Positions 25,253-34,905 of a stretch of 64,000 bases of DNA are shown piece by piece. The stretch spans positions 124,001 through 188,000 of the forward strand of contig NZ_FOWP01000002.1 in assembly GCF_900115475.1 (NCBI RefSeq), read 5' to 3'. Source of the stretch: Ectopseudomonas composti. Its GTDB lineage: Bacteria > Pseudomonadota > Gammaproteobacteria > Pseudomonadales > Pseudomonadaceae. The translations under genes and the position numbers were made by a program. Below the pieces are notes generated by a model. The model saw only the letters and a program-made list of their open reading frames with translations. It was not told where the DNA came from and did no database searches. Each line of letters opens with the position of its first letter. Within the stretch, counting starts at the first letter, position 1.

Positions 25253-26419
25253 ATGGCTACCCTCGAACTGCGCAACGTCAACAAGTCCTACGGCAGCGGC
25301 CTGGCGGACACGCTGAAGAACATCGAGTTGTCGATCGACTCCGGCGAGTTCCTGATCCTCGTTGGCCCGTCCGGCTGCGGCAAATCCACCCTGATGAACT
25401 GCATCGCCGGGCTGGAGAACATCAGCGGCGGCGCGATCCTGGTGGACGGCGCCGACATCAGCGGCATGAGCCCGAAGGATCGCGACATCGCCATGGTGTT
25501 CCAGTCCTACGCGCTGTACCCGACGATGAACGTGCGCGACAACATCGCCTTCGGCCTGAAGATGCGCAAGATGGCCCCGGCCGCCATCGATGAGGAAGTG
25601 GCACGGGTGGCCAAGCTGCTGCAGATCGAACATCTGTTGCAGCGCAAGCCCGGCCAGTTGTCCGGCGGCCAGCAGCAGCGCGTGGCGATGGGCCGGGCGC
25701 TGGCACGGCGACCGAAGATCTACCTGTTCGACGAGCCGCTGTCGAACCTCGACGCCAAGCTGCGCGTGGAGATGCGCACCGAAATCAAGCTGATGCACCA
25801 GCGCCTGAAGACCACCACGGTGTACGTCACCCACGACCAGATCGAGGCCATGACCCTGGGCGACAAGGTGGCGGTGATGAAGGACGGCATCATCCAGCAG
25901 TTCGGTACGCCGCAGCAGATTTACAACGACCCGGCCAACCTGTTCGTCGCCAGCTTCATCGGTTCGCCGCCGATGAACTTCATTCCTGTGCGTCTGCAGC
26001 GTCGCGATGGCCAGTGCTGGGCCGTGCTCAACTCGTCGCTCGGCGTCGCCGGGCAGGCGCGCTGCGAACTGCCGTTGGGCGAGCTGGAGGCAGGCATGGA
26101 AAACCGTGAGGTGATCCTTGGTATCCGCCCCGAGCAGATCCAGTTGGCTGCCGACGACGGTGCTGAGGCACCGAGTATCTGCGCCGAAGTGGAGGTCACC
26201 GAGCCCACCGGGCCGGACACCCTGGTGTTCGTCAACCTCAACCAGACCAAGGTCTGCTGCCGCCTGGCGCCGGACATGGCACCACAGGTCGGCAGCAGCC
26301 TTGCGCTGCGTTTCGAGCCAAGCCGGGTGTTGCTGTTCGACGCCCAGAGCGGCGAGCGCCTGCTGGCAAAAAAGCGCCAGGCCACTGACAACAAAGTGGC
26401 GCAATTGAAGCGCGGTTAG
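25253..26419 (+). CDS. gtsD: Glucose ABC transporter ATPase GtsD
   Basis: This 388-residue MalK/UgpC-type ATPase energises GtsBC. Walker A is GPSGCGKSTLMN, Q-loop is MVFQSYALYPTMNV, the signature is LSGGQQQRVAMGRAL, Walker B is KIYLFDEPLSNLDA, and the H-loop is VYVTHDQIEAM. The C-terminal 130 residues form the regulatory TOBE/OB domain (GIRPEQIQLA). The long open frame upstream overlaps gtsC in another phase and is not coding; ATG 25253 with GGAGA is the start. Confidence 0.95.
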   Translation: MATLELRNVNKSYGSGLADTLKNIELSIDSGEFLILVGPSGCGKSTLMNCIAGLENISGGAILVDGADISGMSPKDRDIAMVFQSYALYPTMNVRDNIAFGLKMRKMAPAAIDEEVARVAKLLQIEHLLQRKPGQLSGGQQQRVAMGRALARRPKIYLFDEPLSNLDAKLRVEMRTEIKLMHQRLKTTTVYVTHDQIEAMTLGDKVAVMKDGIIQQFGTPQQIYNDPANLFVASFIGSPPMNFIPVRLQRRDGQCWAVLNSSLGVAGQARCELPLGELEAGMENREVILGIRPEQIQLAADDGAEAPSICAEVEVTEPTGPDTLVFVNLNQTKVCCRLAPDMAPQVGSSLALRFEPSRVLLFDAQSGERLLAKKRQATDNKVAQLKRG

Positions 26420-26423
26420 CCAT

Positions 26424-26482
26424 GTAGCCCGGATGAAATCTGGGCTCTGTGGAAACAACCACCCGAATTGCATCCGGGCTAC
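26424..26482. repeat. REP-like inverted pair between gtsD and porin gene
   Basis: GTAGCCCGGATGAAATC at the left and GCATCCGGGCTAC at the right form an imperfect inverted pair of the same family as at 18301. It begins 5 bases after the gtsD stop and may reduce read-through or stabilise the transporter mRNA. Confidence 0.82.
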
Positions 26483-26574
26483 GCGACGCACCCGTCACGT
26501 AGGAGGTGCCGTGCGCACCAGGGAAACGAAAAACCGTCGCTGCGGCGGCTATTCCGCAGCATCCGTAAAAATAA

Positions 26575-27846
<1,272 letters not shown>

Positions 27847-27881
27847 AACGCTCGTAGATTGGGTCCGCTGGCAAATCAGTC

Positions 27882-27941
27882 GGTGCGCACGGCGTACCCT
27901 ACGCGACCTGCGGGGTGTTCGTAGGGTGCGCCGTGCGCACC
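27882..27941. repeat. GTAGGGTGCGCCGTGCGCACC-family inverted repeat (copy 1)
   Basis: GGTGCGCACGGCGTACCCTA at the left faces CGTAGGGTGCGCCGTGCGCA at the right. It lies between the converging porin and mpaR genes, so it may act as a bidirectional terminator. Related copies are at 37838, 54398 and 61770. Confidence 0.82.
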
Positions 27942-27946
27942 GGGCG

Positions 27947-29359
27947 TCAGAGCAATCCCGCCACCAGACGCCCGAGCACTTCCATGGCCTGTTCGCTACG
28001 CGGGCTCCACGGGTGGCCATAGTTCAGCCGCGCGCAGTGACGAAAACCCTGGCTGGCGGAGAAGATCGGCCCCGGCGCCAGGCTGATGCCCTGGGCCAGT
28101 GCCAGGCGTAGCAGTTGCAGCGAGTCCAGGCGCTCGGGAAATTCGAACCAGAGGAAGTAGCCGCCCGCCGGCCGCGTGACCCGCGTGCTGGCCGGAAAGT
28201 GCCGGGCGGCGGAGGCGAGCATCGCGCTCTGCTGCATTTCCAGGGCGTGGCGCAGCTTGCGCAGGTGGCGATCGTAGCCGCCGTGCTGCAGGTAGTCGGC
28301 CAGCGCCGCCTGCGCCGGCACCGACGGCGAGATGGTGGTCATCAGCTTGAGCCGGGCGATCTGCTCGGCATAGCGCCCACCGGCCACCCAGCCGATGCGA
28401 TAACCCGGTGCCAGGCTCTTGGAGAAGGAGCTGCAATGCATCACCAGCCCTTCGCGGTCGAAGCTTTTCACCGGCTTGGGCGGGTGGCTGCCGAAGTACA
28501 GCTCAGCGTACACATCGTCCTCGATCAGCGGCACCTGATGCTCGACCAGCAGTTCGTACAGCGCCTGCTTCTTGGCCTCGCTCATGCTCGCGCCCAGCGG
28601 ATTCTGCAGGCTGCTCATGAACCAGCAGGCCTTGATCGGCAGTTGCTCGAGGCTTTCGGCCAGGGCGCCCAGGTCGATGCCCTCACGCGGGTGCACGGGA
28701 ATTTCCACCGCCTTGAGCTGCAGCCGTTCCAGCACCTGCAGGCAGGCGTAGAAGGTCGGTGATTCGATGGCCACCAGGTCGCCCGGCTGGGTCACGCACT
28801 GCAGGCAGAGGTTGAGCGCCTCCATGGCGCCGTTGCTGATCACCAGCTCCTCCATCGGCAGCATCACACCACTGACCATGTAGCGCAGGGCGATCTGCCG
28901 GCGCAGGTCGGCGTTGCCTGCGGTCATGTCGGCGATGATCTCGTGCGGCGAGAGCATGCGCAGGGCATGCGCCATGCTCTTGGCCAGGCGCGGCAGGGGG
29001 AACAGGTCGGGGCTGGGGAAGGCCGAGCCGAAGGCGACGGTGTGCGGGTCCTTCAGCGAAGCGAGCACCGAGAACACCAGCTCGCTGACGTCCACTTCGG
29101 TGGTCTGCGCGGCGTGGGCGGTCAGTTCCGGTTCGTGCAGCGGGCGCTTGGCGTGCTCGCGAACGAAGTAGCCGGAGCGTGCCCGGGCCTGGATCAGGCC
29201 GCGATCCTCCAGCAGGTAGTAGGCCTGGAATACCGTGGACGGGCTGACCCCGTAGGTGCGGCTGGCATGACGCACCGACGGCACCTTCTCACCGGGGCCG
29301 AGCACGCCGGTGCGAATCAGCTCGGCGATCTCGTCGGCAAATTTTTCGTAGCGTTTCAT
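27947..29359 (-). CDS. mpaR: MocR/GntR-family regulator with aminotransferase domain (MpaR-like)
   Basis: This 470-residue regulator has an N-terminal GntR winged helix (residues 1-75: YEKFADEIAELIRTGVLGPG, SVRHASRTYGVSPSTVFQAY) fused to a fold-type I aminotransferase domain (about 110-465). The PLP-binding Lys is in CSSFSKSLAPGYRIGW, with DDVYAELYF and PAGGYFLWFEFP. It probably senses a PLP-related ligand. By position beside ccoG and nirA it corresponds to P. aeruginosa PA4132 (MpaR). It is a candidate controller of the shared ccoN/ccoG/nirA promoter motif. ATG 29359 with AGGACAGG is preferred to the upstream extension. Confidence 0.82.
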   Translation of the reverse strand: MKRYEKFADEIAELIRTGVLGPGEKVPSVRHASRTYGVSPSTVFQAYYLLEDRGLIQARARSGYFVREHAKRPLHEPELTAHAAQTTEVDVSELVFSVLASLKDPHTVAFGSAFPSPDLFPLPRLAKSMAHALRMLSPHEIIADMTAGNADLRRQIALRYMVSGVMLPMEELVISNGAMEALNLCLQCVTQPGDLVAIESPTFYACLQVLERLQLKAVEIPVHPREGIDLGALAESLEQLPIKACWFMSSLQNPLGASMSEAKKQALYELLVEHQVPLIEDDVYAELYFGSHPPKPVKSFDREGLVMHCSSFSKSLAPGYRIGWVAGGRYAEQIARLKLMTTISPSVPAQAALADYLQHGGYDRHLRKLRHALEMQQSAMLASAARHFPASTRVTRPAGGYFLWFEFPERLDSLQLLRLALAQGISLAPGPIFSASQGFRHCARLNYGHPWSPRSEQAMEVLGRLVAGLL

Positions 29360-29458
29360 CCTGTCCTGGTTCACCGCCGCAAAGGGTATGGGCGAACACT
29401 TTACGGGGTGAGCGGCAGACATGGCAGTGCCTCGTGAAGGGGGACGTATCTCGAATCG

Positions 29459-29480
29459 CCCCGGATTGCATCCGGGCTAC
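29459..29480. repeat. REP-like single unit
   Basis: One half of the REP-like family seen at 18301, containing GGATTGCATCCGGGCTAC, about 100 bases upstream of mpaR. Confidence 0.8.
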
Positions 29481-29489
29481 GACGCTTGC

Positions 29490-29591
29490 TCCCCTCTCCC
29501 ATTCATGGGAGAGGGGCCGGGGGAGAGGGTTAGATACACCTCCGTGTAACCGTTACCCCCTCCCTAGCCCTCTCCCCGTGGGGGAGAGGGG
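29490..29591. repeat. CCCTCTCCC/GGGAGAGGG palindromic block
   Basis: Several nested inverted CCCTCTCCC / GGGAGAGGG units are followed by ATTGATCGTGT. The same units and the same ATTGATCGTGT tail recur near 46890-46920, and CCCTCTCCC arms also bound 46986-47119. Found between mpaR and the end of ccoG. Confidence 0.75.
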
Positions 29592-29640
29592 ATTGATCGT
29601 GTCCACCTTTCGTTAAGTGAACAGCACGGTTTACCGCGCC

Positions 29641-31053
29641 TCACCGCAGCGGCGCGAGGAAGGTGCTCTTGGTGCTGACGCGGCTCTGCAAATCGGCCTT
29701 GTCGTGCACTTCGAAGCGTACGGTTTGCGGGCCGGCGGCGTTATGCGAGGCGGTCAGGGCGACGCTTACCGGCAGGTCGCGAATTTCCCCTGGAGCCAGG
29801 TTCAGCGTGCGCGGGCCGTGCAGTTCGAAGTCACCGGGCTCGACCAGTGCGATGGCGTAGCTGCGCGGCTGCTGGGTCTTGTTGATGATCTTCAGGCTGT
29901 AGATGTTCTCGATCTGGCCCACGGCGTTCTCGCGGAACAGGCCACGGTCACGGGTCACATCCAGGGAGATCAGCGGGCGCTCGGCCAGGGCCCAGACGAA
30001 GGCGCCGATCATCACCGCCAGCATCGCCGCATAGCCGATCAGGCGCGGGCGCAGCCAGTGGGTCGTACCGCCGGCTAGCTCGTGTTCGGAGCTGTAACGC
30101 ACCAGGCCACGGTCATAGCCGAGCTTGTCCATCACGTTGTCGCAGGCGTCGATGCAGGCGCCGCAGCCGATGCATTCCAGTTGCAGACCATCGCGAATGT
30201 CGATGCCGGTGGGGCAGACCTGCACGCACATCGTGCAGTCGATGCAATCGCCCAGGCCTTCGGCTTTGTAGTCCGCATCCTTGCGCCGTGGGCCACGGTT
30301 TTCGCCACGGGCGGCGTCGTAGGAAATGACCAGCGTATCGCTGTCGAACATCACGCTCTGGAAGCGCGAGTAGGGGCACATGTCGCGGCACACCTTCTCG
30401 CGCAGCCAGCCTGCGTTGATGTAGGTAGCGGCGGTGAACGACAGCACCCAGAACGCGGTGGTAGCGCCCATCTCCAGGGTCAGCAGGTCGGTGGTCAACT
30501 GGCGCACTGGGGTGAAGTAGCCGACGAAGGCCATCGCTGTGACCACGCTGACTACCAGCCACAGGCCGTGCTTGGCGCTGCGCCGGGCCAGTTTCTGCAG
30601 CGACCAGGGCGCGGCATCGAGCTTGATGCGCTGGCCACGGTCACCTTCGGTGATCTGCTCCACGCGCATGAACACCCAGGTCCACACGCTCTGCGGGCAG
30701 GCGTAGCCGCACCAGACGCGGCCGGCCAGTACGGTGATGAAGAACAGGCCGAAGGCGGCGATGATCAGGATCGCCGAGAGCAGGATGAAGTCCTGCGGCC
30801 AGAAGGTCGCGCCGAAGATGTGGAACTGGCGGTTATCCAGATCCCAGAGCACGGCCTGGCGGCCATTCCAGTCGATCCAGGCGGTGCCGAAGAACAGCAA
30901 GAACAGCAGGCCGGCGCCGAGCAGACGCAAGTTGCGAAAGCGCCCGCTGAAACTGCGGGTGTGGATCGGGCCACCGGCCTGGGCCGGTGTCAGGCGGATG
31001 GGTTTGGCGGGGTCGATGGTCTCGACGCTGCGCACGGGGATCAGATCAGTCAT
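29641..31053 (-). CDS. ccoG: CcoG/RdxA-type membrane ferredoxin
   Basis: This 470-residue inner-membrane iron-sulphur protein is of the CcoG/FixG/RdxA family, required for copper reduction during cbb3 oxidase assembly. Helices occur at about 40-60 (LLGAGLLFLLFFGTAWIDW) and beyond. The membrane Cys motif WCGYACPQSVWTW matches the NapH-like family. Two [4Fe-4S] clusters are indicated by CIDCTMCVQVCPTGID and CIGCGACIDACDNVM. The C-terminal domain is Ig-like (IYSLKIINKTQQPRSYAIAL). It corresponds to PA4131 in the cluster with orphan ccoN. It is divergent from nirA, with the shared motif in its promoter. Confidence 0.94.
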   Translation of the reverse strand: MTDLIPVRSVETIDPAKPIRLTPAQAGGPIHTRSFSGRFRNLRLLGAGLLFLLFFGTAWIDWNGRQAVLWDLDNRQFHIFGATFWPQDFILLSAILIIAAFGLFFITVLAGRVWCGYACPQSVWTWVFMRVEQITEGDRGQRIKLDAAPWSLQKLARRSAKHGLWLVVSVVTAMAFVGYFTPVRQLTTDLLTLEMGATTAFWVLSFTAATYINAGWLREKVCRDMCPYSRFQSVMFDSDTLVISYDAARGENRGPRRKDADYKAEGLGDCIDCTMCVQVCPTGIDIRDGLQLECIGCGACIDACDNVMDKLGYDRGLVRYSSEHELAGGTTHWLRPRLIGYAAMLAVMIGAFVWALAERPLISLDVTRDRGLFRENAVGQIENIYSLKIINKTQQPRSYAIALVEPGDFELHGPRTLNLAPGEIRDLPVSVALTASHNAAGPQTVRFEVHDKADLQSRVSTKSTFLAPLR

Positions 31054-31113
31054 GGCGTTGCCCTCATCAGGCGTTTATTCAGGCTGGCGCCATGATCCGA
31101 GGGCAACTGATCG

Positions 31114-31157
31114 CAAAACAGACTCAGGTTTTCGATAAAAAAGCGGATCAGATCCGC
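31114..31157 (-). promoter_or_regulatory. ccoG promoter: shared two-part motif
   Basis: Read toward ccoG: GATCTGATCCG (complement of 31144-31154), 16 bases, then CTGAGTCTGTTTTG (complement of 31114-31127), identical in 14 of 14 bases to the box before ccoN. The upstream part also sits in the short palindrome GCGGATCAGATCCGC. The ccoG start is 61 bases further. Confidence 0.6.
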
Positions 31158-31301
31158 CACCAGGGCGTCAGGAAAAGCAGCGGGCAGCGCTGCAGGGCTC
31201 GCATTGCCTGGCGTTGAGAGTTATTCATCCGAGCAGCACAGTGATCGCCCTGCGACATCGCGCCGCGCCAATCAGCAGCTGATGGCGAGCACTGCCTGAT
31301 T

Positions 31302-31342
31302 GATCTGATCCGGTTTTTTAGAGCTTTTCTGGCGCTGTTTTC
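31302..31342 (+). promoter_or_regulatory. nirA promoter: shared two-part motif
   Basis: GATCTGATCCG (31302-31312) is followed after 16 bases by CTGGCGCTGTTTTC (31329-31342), matching the ccoG and ccoN arrangement with only the central triplet and last base changed. The nirA ATG is 54 bases downstream. Confidence 0.6.
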
Positions 31343-31395
31343 GACGCACATTCGGCAGGCATAGTCGACGCCCCGTGATCAGGAGGCCTGCCGGT

Positions 31396-33063
31396 ATGTA
31401 CCAATACGACGATTATGACCGCGCACTGGTGCGCGAGCGCGTCGCCCAGTTCCGCGACCAGGTCCAGCGGCGCCTGGCCGATGAGCTGAGCGAGGAGGAG
31501 TTTCTGCCGTTGCGCCTGCAGAACGGCCTGTACCTGCAGAAGCATGCCTACATGCTGCGTGTGGCGATCCCTTACGGCACCCTGTCGGCCAAGCAGATGC
31601 GTGCACTGGCGCATATCGCCCGCGAGTACGACCGCGGTTATGGGCACTTCACCACGCGGCAGAACATCCAGTTCAACTGGGTTGAGCTGGAGCGCGTGCC
31701 GGACATCCTCGACTGGCTGGCCGAGCACGACATGCATGCCATCCAGACCTCGGGCAACTGCGTGCGCAACATCACCACCGAGGCGTTTGCCGGGGTCGCC
31801 GCCGACGAATACCTCGACCCACGCCCGCTGGCCGAGATCCTGCGCCAGTGGTCGACGGTCAACCCGGAATTCCTCTTTCTGCCGCGCAAGTTCAAGATCG
31901 CCCTGTGCGCCGCCGAACAGGATCGCGCCGCCGTTCAGGTACATGACATCGGCCTGCAACTGTACCGTGATGAGGCCGACGAGCTGCGCCTGCGTGTGCT
32001 GGTTGGCGGCGGCCTGGGGCGCACGCCGATCATCGCCCAGACTCTGCGCGAGGGCCTGCACTGGCAGGACTGCCTGTCCTACGTCGAGGCCATCCTGCGT
32101 GTGTACAACCGCCATGGCCGACGCGACAACAAGTACAAGGCGCGCATCAAAATCCTGGTCAAAGCCCTTGGCATCGAGTCCTTCGCCGCCGAGGTGGAGC
32201 GGGAGTGGCAGCCGATCAAGGATGGCCCGGCACGCCTGACCGAGGACGAGTACCAGCGTGTCGCGGCGTCCTTCCACAAACCGGCCTACGTGCCGCAGGA
32301 CGCCCTCGACCTCGATTTCGGCACCCACCTGGCGCGCGACGAGGCCTTCGCCCGCTGGGTGTCGCGCAACGTCATGGCGCATCAGGTGCCCGGCTACCTC
32401 AGCGTGGTGCTGTCGACCAAACCGGGCATCAGTGCGCCGCCCGGCGACGTCAGCGCCGAGCAGATGGAGGCGTTGGCGGACTGGAGCGAGCGCTACGGCT
32501 TCGGCGAGATTCGCGTCGCCCACGAACAGAACCTGGTGCTGCCCGACGTGCGCAAGAGCGACCTCCATGCGTTGTGGAGCGAAGCGCAGGCGGCCGGGCT
32601 GGGCACCGCCAACGCCGGTCTGCTCACCGATATCATCGCTTGCCCCGGCGGTGACTTCTGCTCGCTGGCCAACGCCAAGTCGATCCCCATCGCCCAGGCC
32701 ATCCAGCAGCGTTTCGACGATCTCGACTACCTGCATGATCTGGGCGAGCTGAGCCTGAACATCTCCGGCTGCATGAACGCCTGCGGCCATCACCATATCG
32801 GCAACATTGGCATCCTCGGCGTCGACAAGAACGGTAGCGAGTGGTACCAGCTCACCCTCGGCGGCAGCCAGGGCCGGCAGGCGGCGCTTGGCAAGGTGAT
32901 CGGCCCGTCGTTCGCCGCCGAGCAGGTGCCCGAGGTGATCGAGCGCATCGTGCGCACCTATGTCGATCAGCGGGAGGTCAACGAAGGTTTTCTCGACACC
33001 TTCCAGCGCATCGGTCTGGAGCCATTCAAGGCGAACGTCTACAGCCGCGAGGAGGTGGCATGA
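31396..33063 (+). CDS. nirA: Sirohaem-dependent nitrite/sulphite reductase (NirA-like)
   Basis: This 555-residue cytoplasmic enzyme of the ferredoxin-type nitrite/sulphite reductase family performs a six-electron reduction of sulphite or nitrite. Two ferrite-like repeats are seen (LPLRLQNGLYLQKHAYMLRV with GYGHFTTRQNIQFNWVEL in the first half). The sirohaem/[4Fe-4S] ligands are in CPGGDFCSLANAKS and SGCMNACGHHHIGNIG (C-x5-C ... C-x3-C). An upstream in-frame GTG at 31375 exists, but ATG 31396 with AGGAGG is better. It corresponds to PA4130. Its stop overlaps the DUF934 start (ATGA). Context with a cyanide-type cluster suggests a role in sulphur supply or detoxification, by inference. Confidence 0.92.
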   Translation: MYQYDDYDRALVRERVAQFRDQVQRRLADELSEEEFLPLRLQNGLYLQKHAYMLRVAIPYGTLSAKQMRALAHIAREYDRGYGHFTTRQNIQFNWVELERVPDILDWLAEHDMHAIQTSGNCVRNITTEAFAGVAADEYLDPRPLAEILRQWSTVNPEFLFLPRKFKIALCAAEQDRAAVQVHDIGLQLYRDEADELRLRVLVGGGLGRTPIIAQTLREGLHWQDCLSYVEAILRVYNRHGRRDNKYKARIKILVKALGIESFAAEVEREWQPIKDGPARLTEDEYQRVAASFHKPAYVPQDALDLDFGTHLARDEAFARWVSRNVMAHQVPGYLSVVLSTKPGISAPPGDVSAEQMEALADWSERYGFGEIRVAHEQNLVLPDVRKSDLHALWSEAQAAGLGTANAGLLTDIIACPGGDFCSLANAKSIPIAQAIQQRFDDLDYLHDLGELSLNISGCMNACGHHHIGNIGILGVDKNGSEWYQLTLGGSQGRQAALGKVIGPSFAAEQVPEVIERIVRTYVDQREVNEGFLDTFQRIGLEPFKANVYSREEVA

Positions 33064-33578
33064 ATAACCTGATTCGCCTGGTCGAGGGCCAGGCCTGCAT
33101 CGTCGACGATGATCCCTGGCAACTCGACGCTGAGGCTGACGCGCCACTGATCCTGCCGCTGGCCGCCTGGCGCGAACGGCAGTCTGACGAGGTACTGCAG
33201 GGCAGGGCGGTTAGCGCCGACGGCCTGCTGCTGCAGGTGGACGACGAGCCGGAGGCACTGCAGCCGTTGCTGGCCAGCCTGCCGCTGATCGCCATCGATT
33301 TTCCCAGCTTCCGCGACGGCCGAGGTTACAGCCAGGCCTACCTGCTGCGCACCCGTTTGGGCTGGCGCGGTGAGTTACGCGCGGTGGGCGATGTGCTACG
33401 CGACCAGTTGGCGCACATGCGCCAGTGCGGCTTCGATGCCTTTGCCGTGCGCGCCGACAAATCACTGGAAGATGCACTCAAGGGCCTGCAAGGGCTCAGT
33501 GTGTTGTATGGTCGCTCGGTTATCGAGCCGCGTCCGCTGTTTCGTCGGGGACGCCATAAGGAGGAGTCGAGATCATGA
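33060..33578 (+). CDS. DUF934 protein
   Basis: This 172-residue cytoplasmic protein of the DUF934 family is nearly always encoded beside sirohaem sulphite reductases. Characteristic segments are LPLIAIDFPSFRDGRGYSQAYLLRTRLGWRGELRAVGDVLRDQL and MRQCGFDAFAVRADKSLEDAL. The molecular role is unknown; a partner or maturation factor of the reductase is the usual guess. It overlaps nirA by 4 bases upstream and the cidA-like gene by 4 bases downstream. It corresponds to PA4129. Confidence 0.9.
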   Translation: MNNLIRLVEGQACIVDDDPWQLDAEADAPLILPLAAWRERQSDEVLQGRAVSADGLLLQVDDEPEALQPLLASLPLIAIDFPSFRDGRGYSQAYLLRTRLGWRGELRAVGDVLRDQLAHMRQCGFDAFAVRADKSLEDALKGLQGLSVLYGRSVIEPRPLFRRGRHKEESRS

Positions 33579-33928
33579 TGGTGCGTGGCCTGTTCTGGCT
33601 GGTATTGCTGCAGTTGTTCGGCATAGCCCTCAATCATTGGCTGTTGCCGATGCTGCCGGCGTCGATCATTGGCCTGCTGCTGCTCTCGGTCTGGCTGATG
33701 TGGCGCGGTGCCGTACCTGAGCCGCTGCAACAGGCTGCCGGTGGTTTGCTGCCTTACCTGCCGCTGCTGCTGGCCGTGCCGGCTTCCGGGATCATGACCA
33801 GCAGCGACCTGCTGCTCGGTGAGTTGCCGGTGATCGCCACGGCGCTGGTGCTGTCGCTGCTGGTGACCGTGCCGTTCTGTGGCTGGCTGCTGCAGACTTT
33901 GATCCGCCGTCAGGAGCGCAAGGGATGA
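33575..33928 (+). CDS. CidA/LrgA holin-like membrane protein
   Basis: This 117-residue integral membrane protein has four predicted helices (LFWLVLLQLFGIALNHWL, PASIIGLLLLSVWLMW, GLLPYLPLLLAVPASGIM, VIATALVLSLLVTVPFCGWLL). It belongs to the CidA/LrgA family of holin-like proteins that affect murein hydrolase activity or small-molecule export. Sequence alone does not tell CidA from LrgA. It overlaps DUF934 and the LrgB gene by 4 bases each (ATGA junctions), placing it in the nirA operon. Confidence 0.9.
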   Translation: MMVRGLFWLVLLQLFGIALNHWLLPMLPASIIGLLLLSVWLMWRGAVPEPLQQAAGGLLPYLPLLLAVPASGIMTSSDLLLGELPVIATALVLSLLVTVPFCGWLLQTLIRRQERKG

Positions 33929-34608
33929 GATTGCTGACTCATCACCCGCTGTTCGCCATCGCCCTGACCCTGGCCGCTTTTCTGATCGCCGCCTGGCTGT
34001 ATCGCCGCAGCGGCTGGCTGGTGCTGCAGCCGGTGCTGGTTTCGGTGACGCTGATCGTCGCCACCTTGCTGCTGTGCGGGGTGGATTACGCCACCTACCG
34101 CGCCGGTGCCGAGCCCGTTGCCTGGTTGCTGGGGCCGGCCACCGTGGCCCTGGCGGTGCCGCTGCAGCACAACATCAAGCGCATTCGCCAGTTGTTCTGG
34201 CCGGTGATGATCACCCTCAGCGCCGGCGGCGTGCTGTCAGTGGCGCTGACCCTGGCCATCGGCTGGGCGATGGGCGCCGACTGGAGCGTGGTAATGAGCC
34301 TGGCGCCGAAGTTCGTGACCATGCCGATTGCCATGCCGGTGGCCGAGCAAATTGGCGGCGTCGCTTCGCTGGCCGCGGTGATGGTGATGCTCACCGGTGT
34401 GATCGGCACGGCGTTGGGGCCGCTGCTGCTGCGCTGGGCGGGCGTCGATCACCCGGCGGCCCGTGGTCTGAGCTACGGTATCAACGCGCATGCCATCGGT
34501 ACCGCGCATGCCTTGCAGGAAGGCGAGGAGTGCGGTGCCTTCGCGGCCCTGGCGATGAGCCTGCTGGGGATCGGCACGGCCTTGCTGTTGCCACTGCTGC
34601 TGGCCTGA
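33925..34608 (+). CDS. CidB/LrgB family membrane protein
   Basis: This 227-residue inner-membrane protein of the LrgB/CidB family has many helices. Conserved stretches are WLLGPATVALAVPLQHN, SLAPKFVTMPIAMPVAEQIGG, LTGVIGTALGPLLLRWAGV and ARGLSYGINAHAIGTAHALQEGEECGAFAALAMSLLG. It is the partner of the upstream CidA/LrgA protein; in plants and bacteria such pairs have been linked to glycolate or pyruvate transport as well as autolysis. It is the last gene of the four-gene overlapping operon. Hairpins follow at 34611 onward. Confidence 0.92.
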   Translation: MRLLTHHPLFAIALTLAAFLIAAWLYRRSGWLVLQPVLVSVTLIVATLLLCGVDYATYRAGAEPVAWLLGPATVALAVPLQHNIKRIRQLFWPVMITLSAGGVLSVALTLAIGWAMGADWSVVMSLAPKFVTMPIAMPVAEQIGGVASLAAVMVMLTGVIGTALGPLLLRWAGVDHPAARGLSYGINAHAIGTAHALQEGEECGAFAALAMSLLGIGTALLLPLLLA

Positions 34609-34905
34609 GCCGGGCGGAATCCCGCCACCTGAACGCTGCCTGGCGCCGGGCGGTGGCGACATCTCGCCACCCTCATACTGGTTCGACGCTGTTCGAACCC
34701 AATAAATGCCGCTGAATCCTTTCAGCGGCACGCATATTGCTCTTGCTCGCGGCGTGATCGGAATACGCCCGCCAAGAGGCCTGGAACCCCCTTCCTTTCG
34801 CCGTGTCGCAGATCTGCGGCTATCGCTCATGTGTGGCCCACACGGCCGCTGCCCGAAACCTTGCCTGCACGGCCCTTGTCGTCGTGCGACGAACTGGACT
34901 GTCCC
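34609..34905. other. Region between lrgB and mqo
   Basis: About 300 bases without a gene. They hold three hairpins: GGTGGCGACATCTCGCCACC, GGTTCGA...TCGAACC (34680-34699) and TGCCGCTGAA/TTCAGCGGCA (34707-34730). None has a T-tract, so none is a textbook terminator; together they may end the nirA operon transcript. The rest is presumably the mqo promoter and leader; I see no convincing -35/-10 pair. Confidence 0.5.

Larger units (their letters stand above)
31054..31395. other. Divergent ccoG/nirA regulatory region
   Basis: This 342-bp gene-free region carries an 18-bp inverted repeat with one mismatch: AAAAAAGCGGATCAGATC at 31137-31154 and GATCTGATCCGGTTTTTT at 31302-31319. Each copy lies 16 bp before a CTGNNNCTGTTTT box pointing at its gene. 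Between the arms I see no gene. Confidence 0.7.

Noticed and set aside
29490..29591. CRISPR-like short repeats
   Set aside because: Units are inverted, irregularly spaced and without unique spacers; they are palindromic intergenic repeats.
31318..33147. 609-residue minus-strand open frame
   Set aside because: Antisense to nirA, which has complete sirohaem motifs on the plus strand.
34680..34699. tRNA T-arm-like GGTTCGA...TCGAACC
   Set aside because: No acceptor, D or anticodon arm fits around it; it is a simple hairpin.
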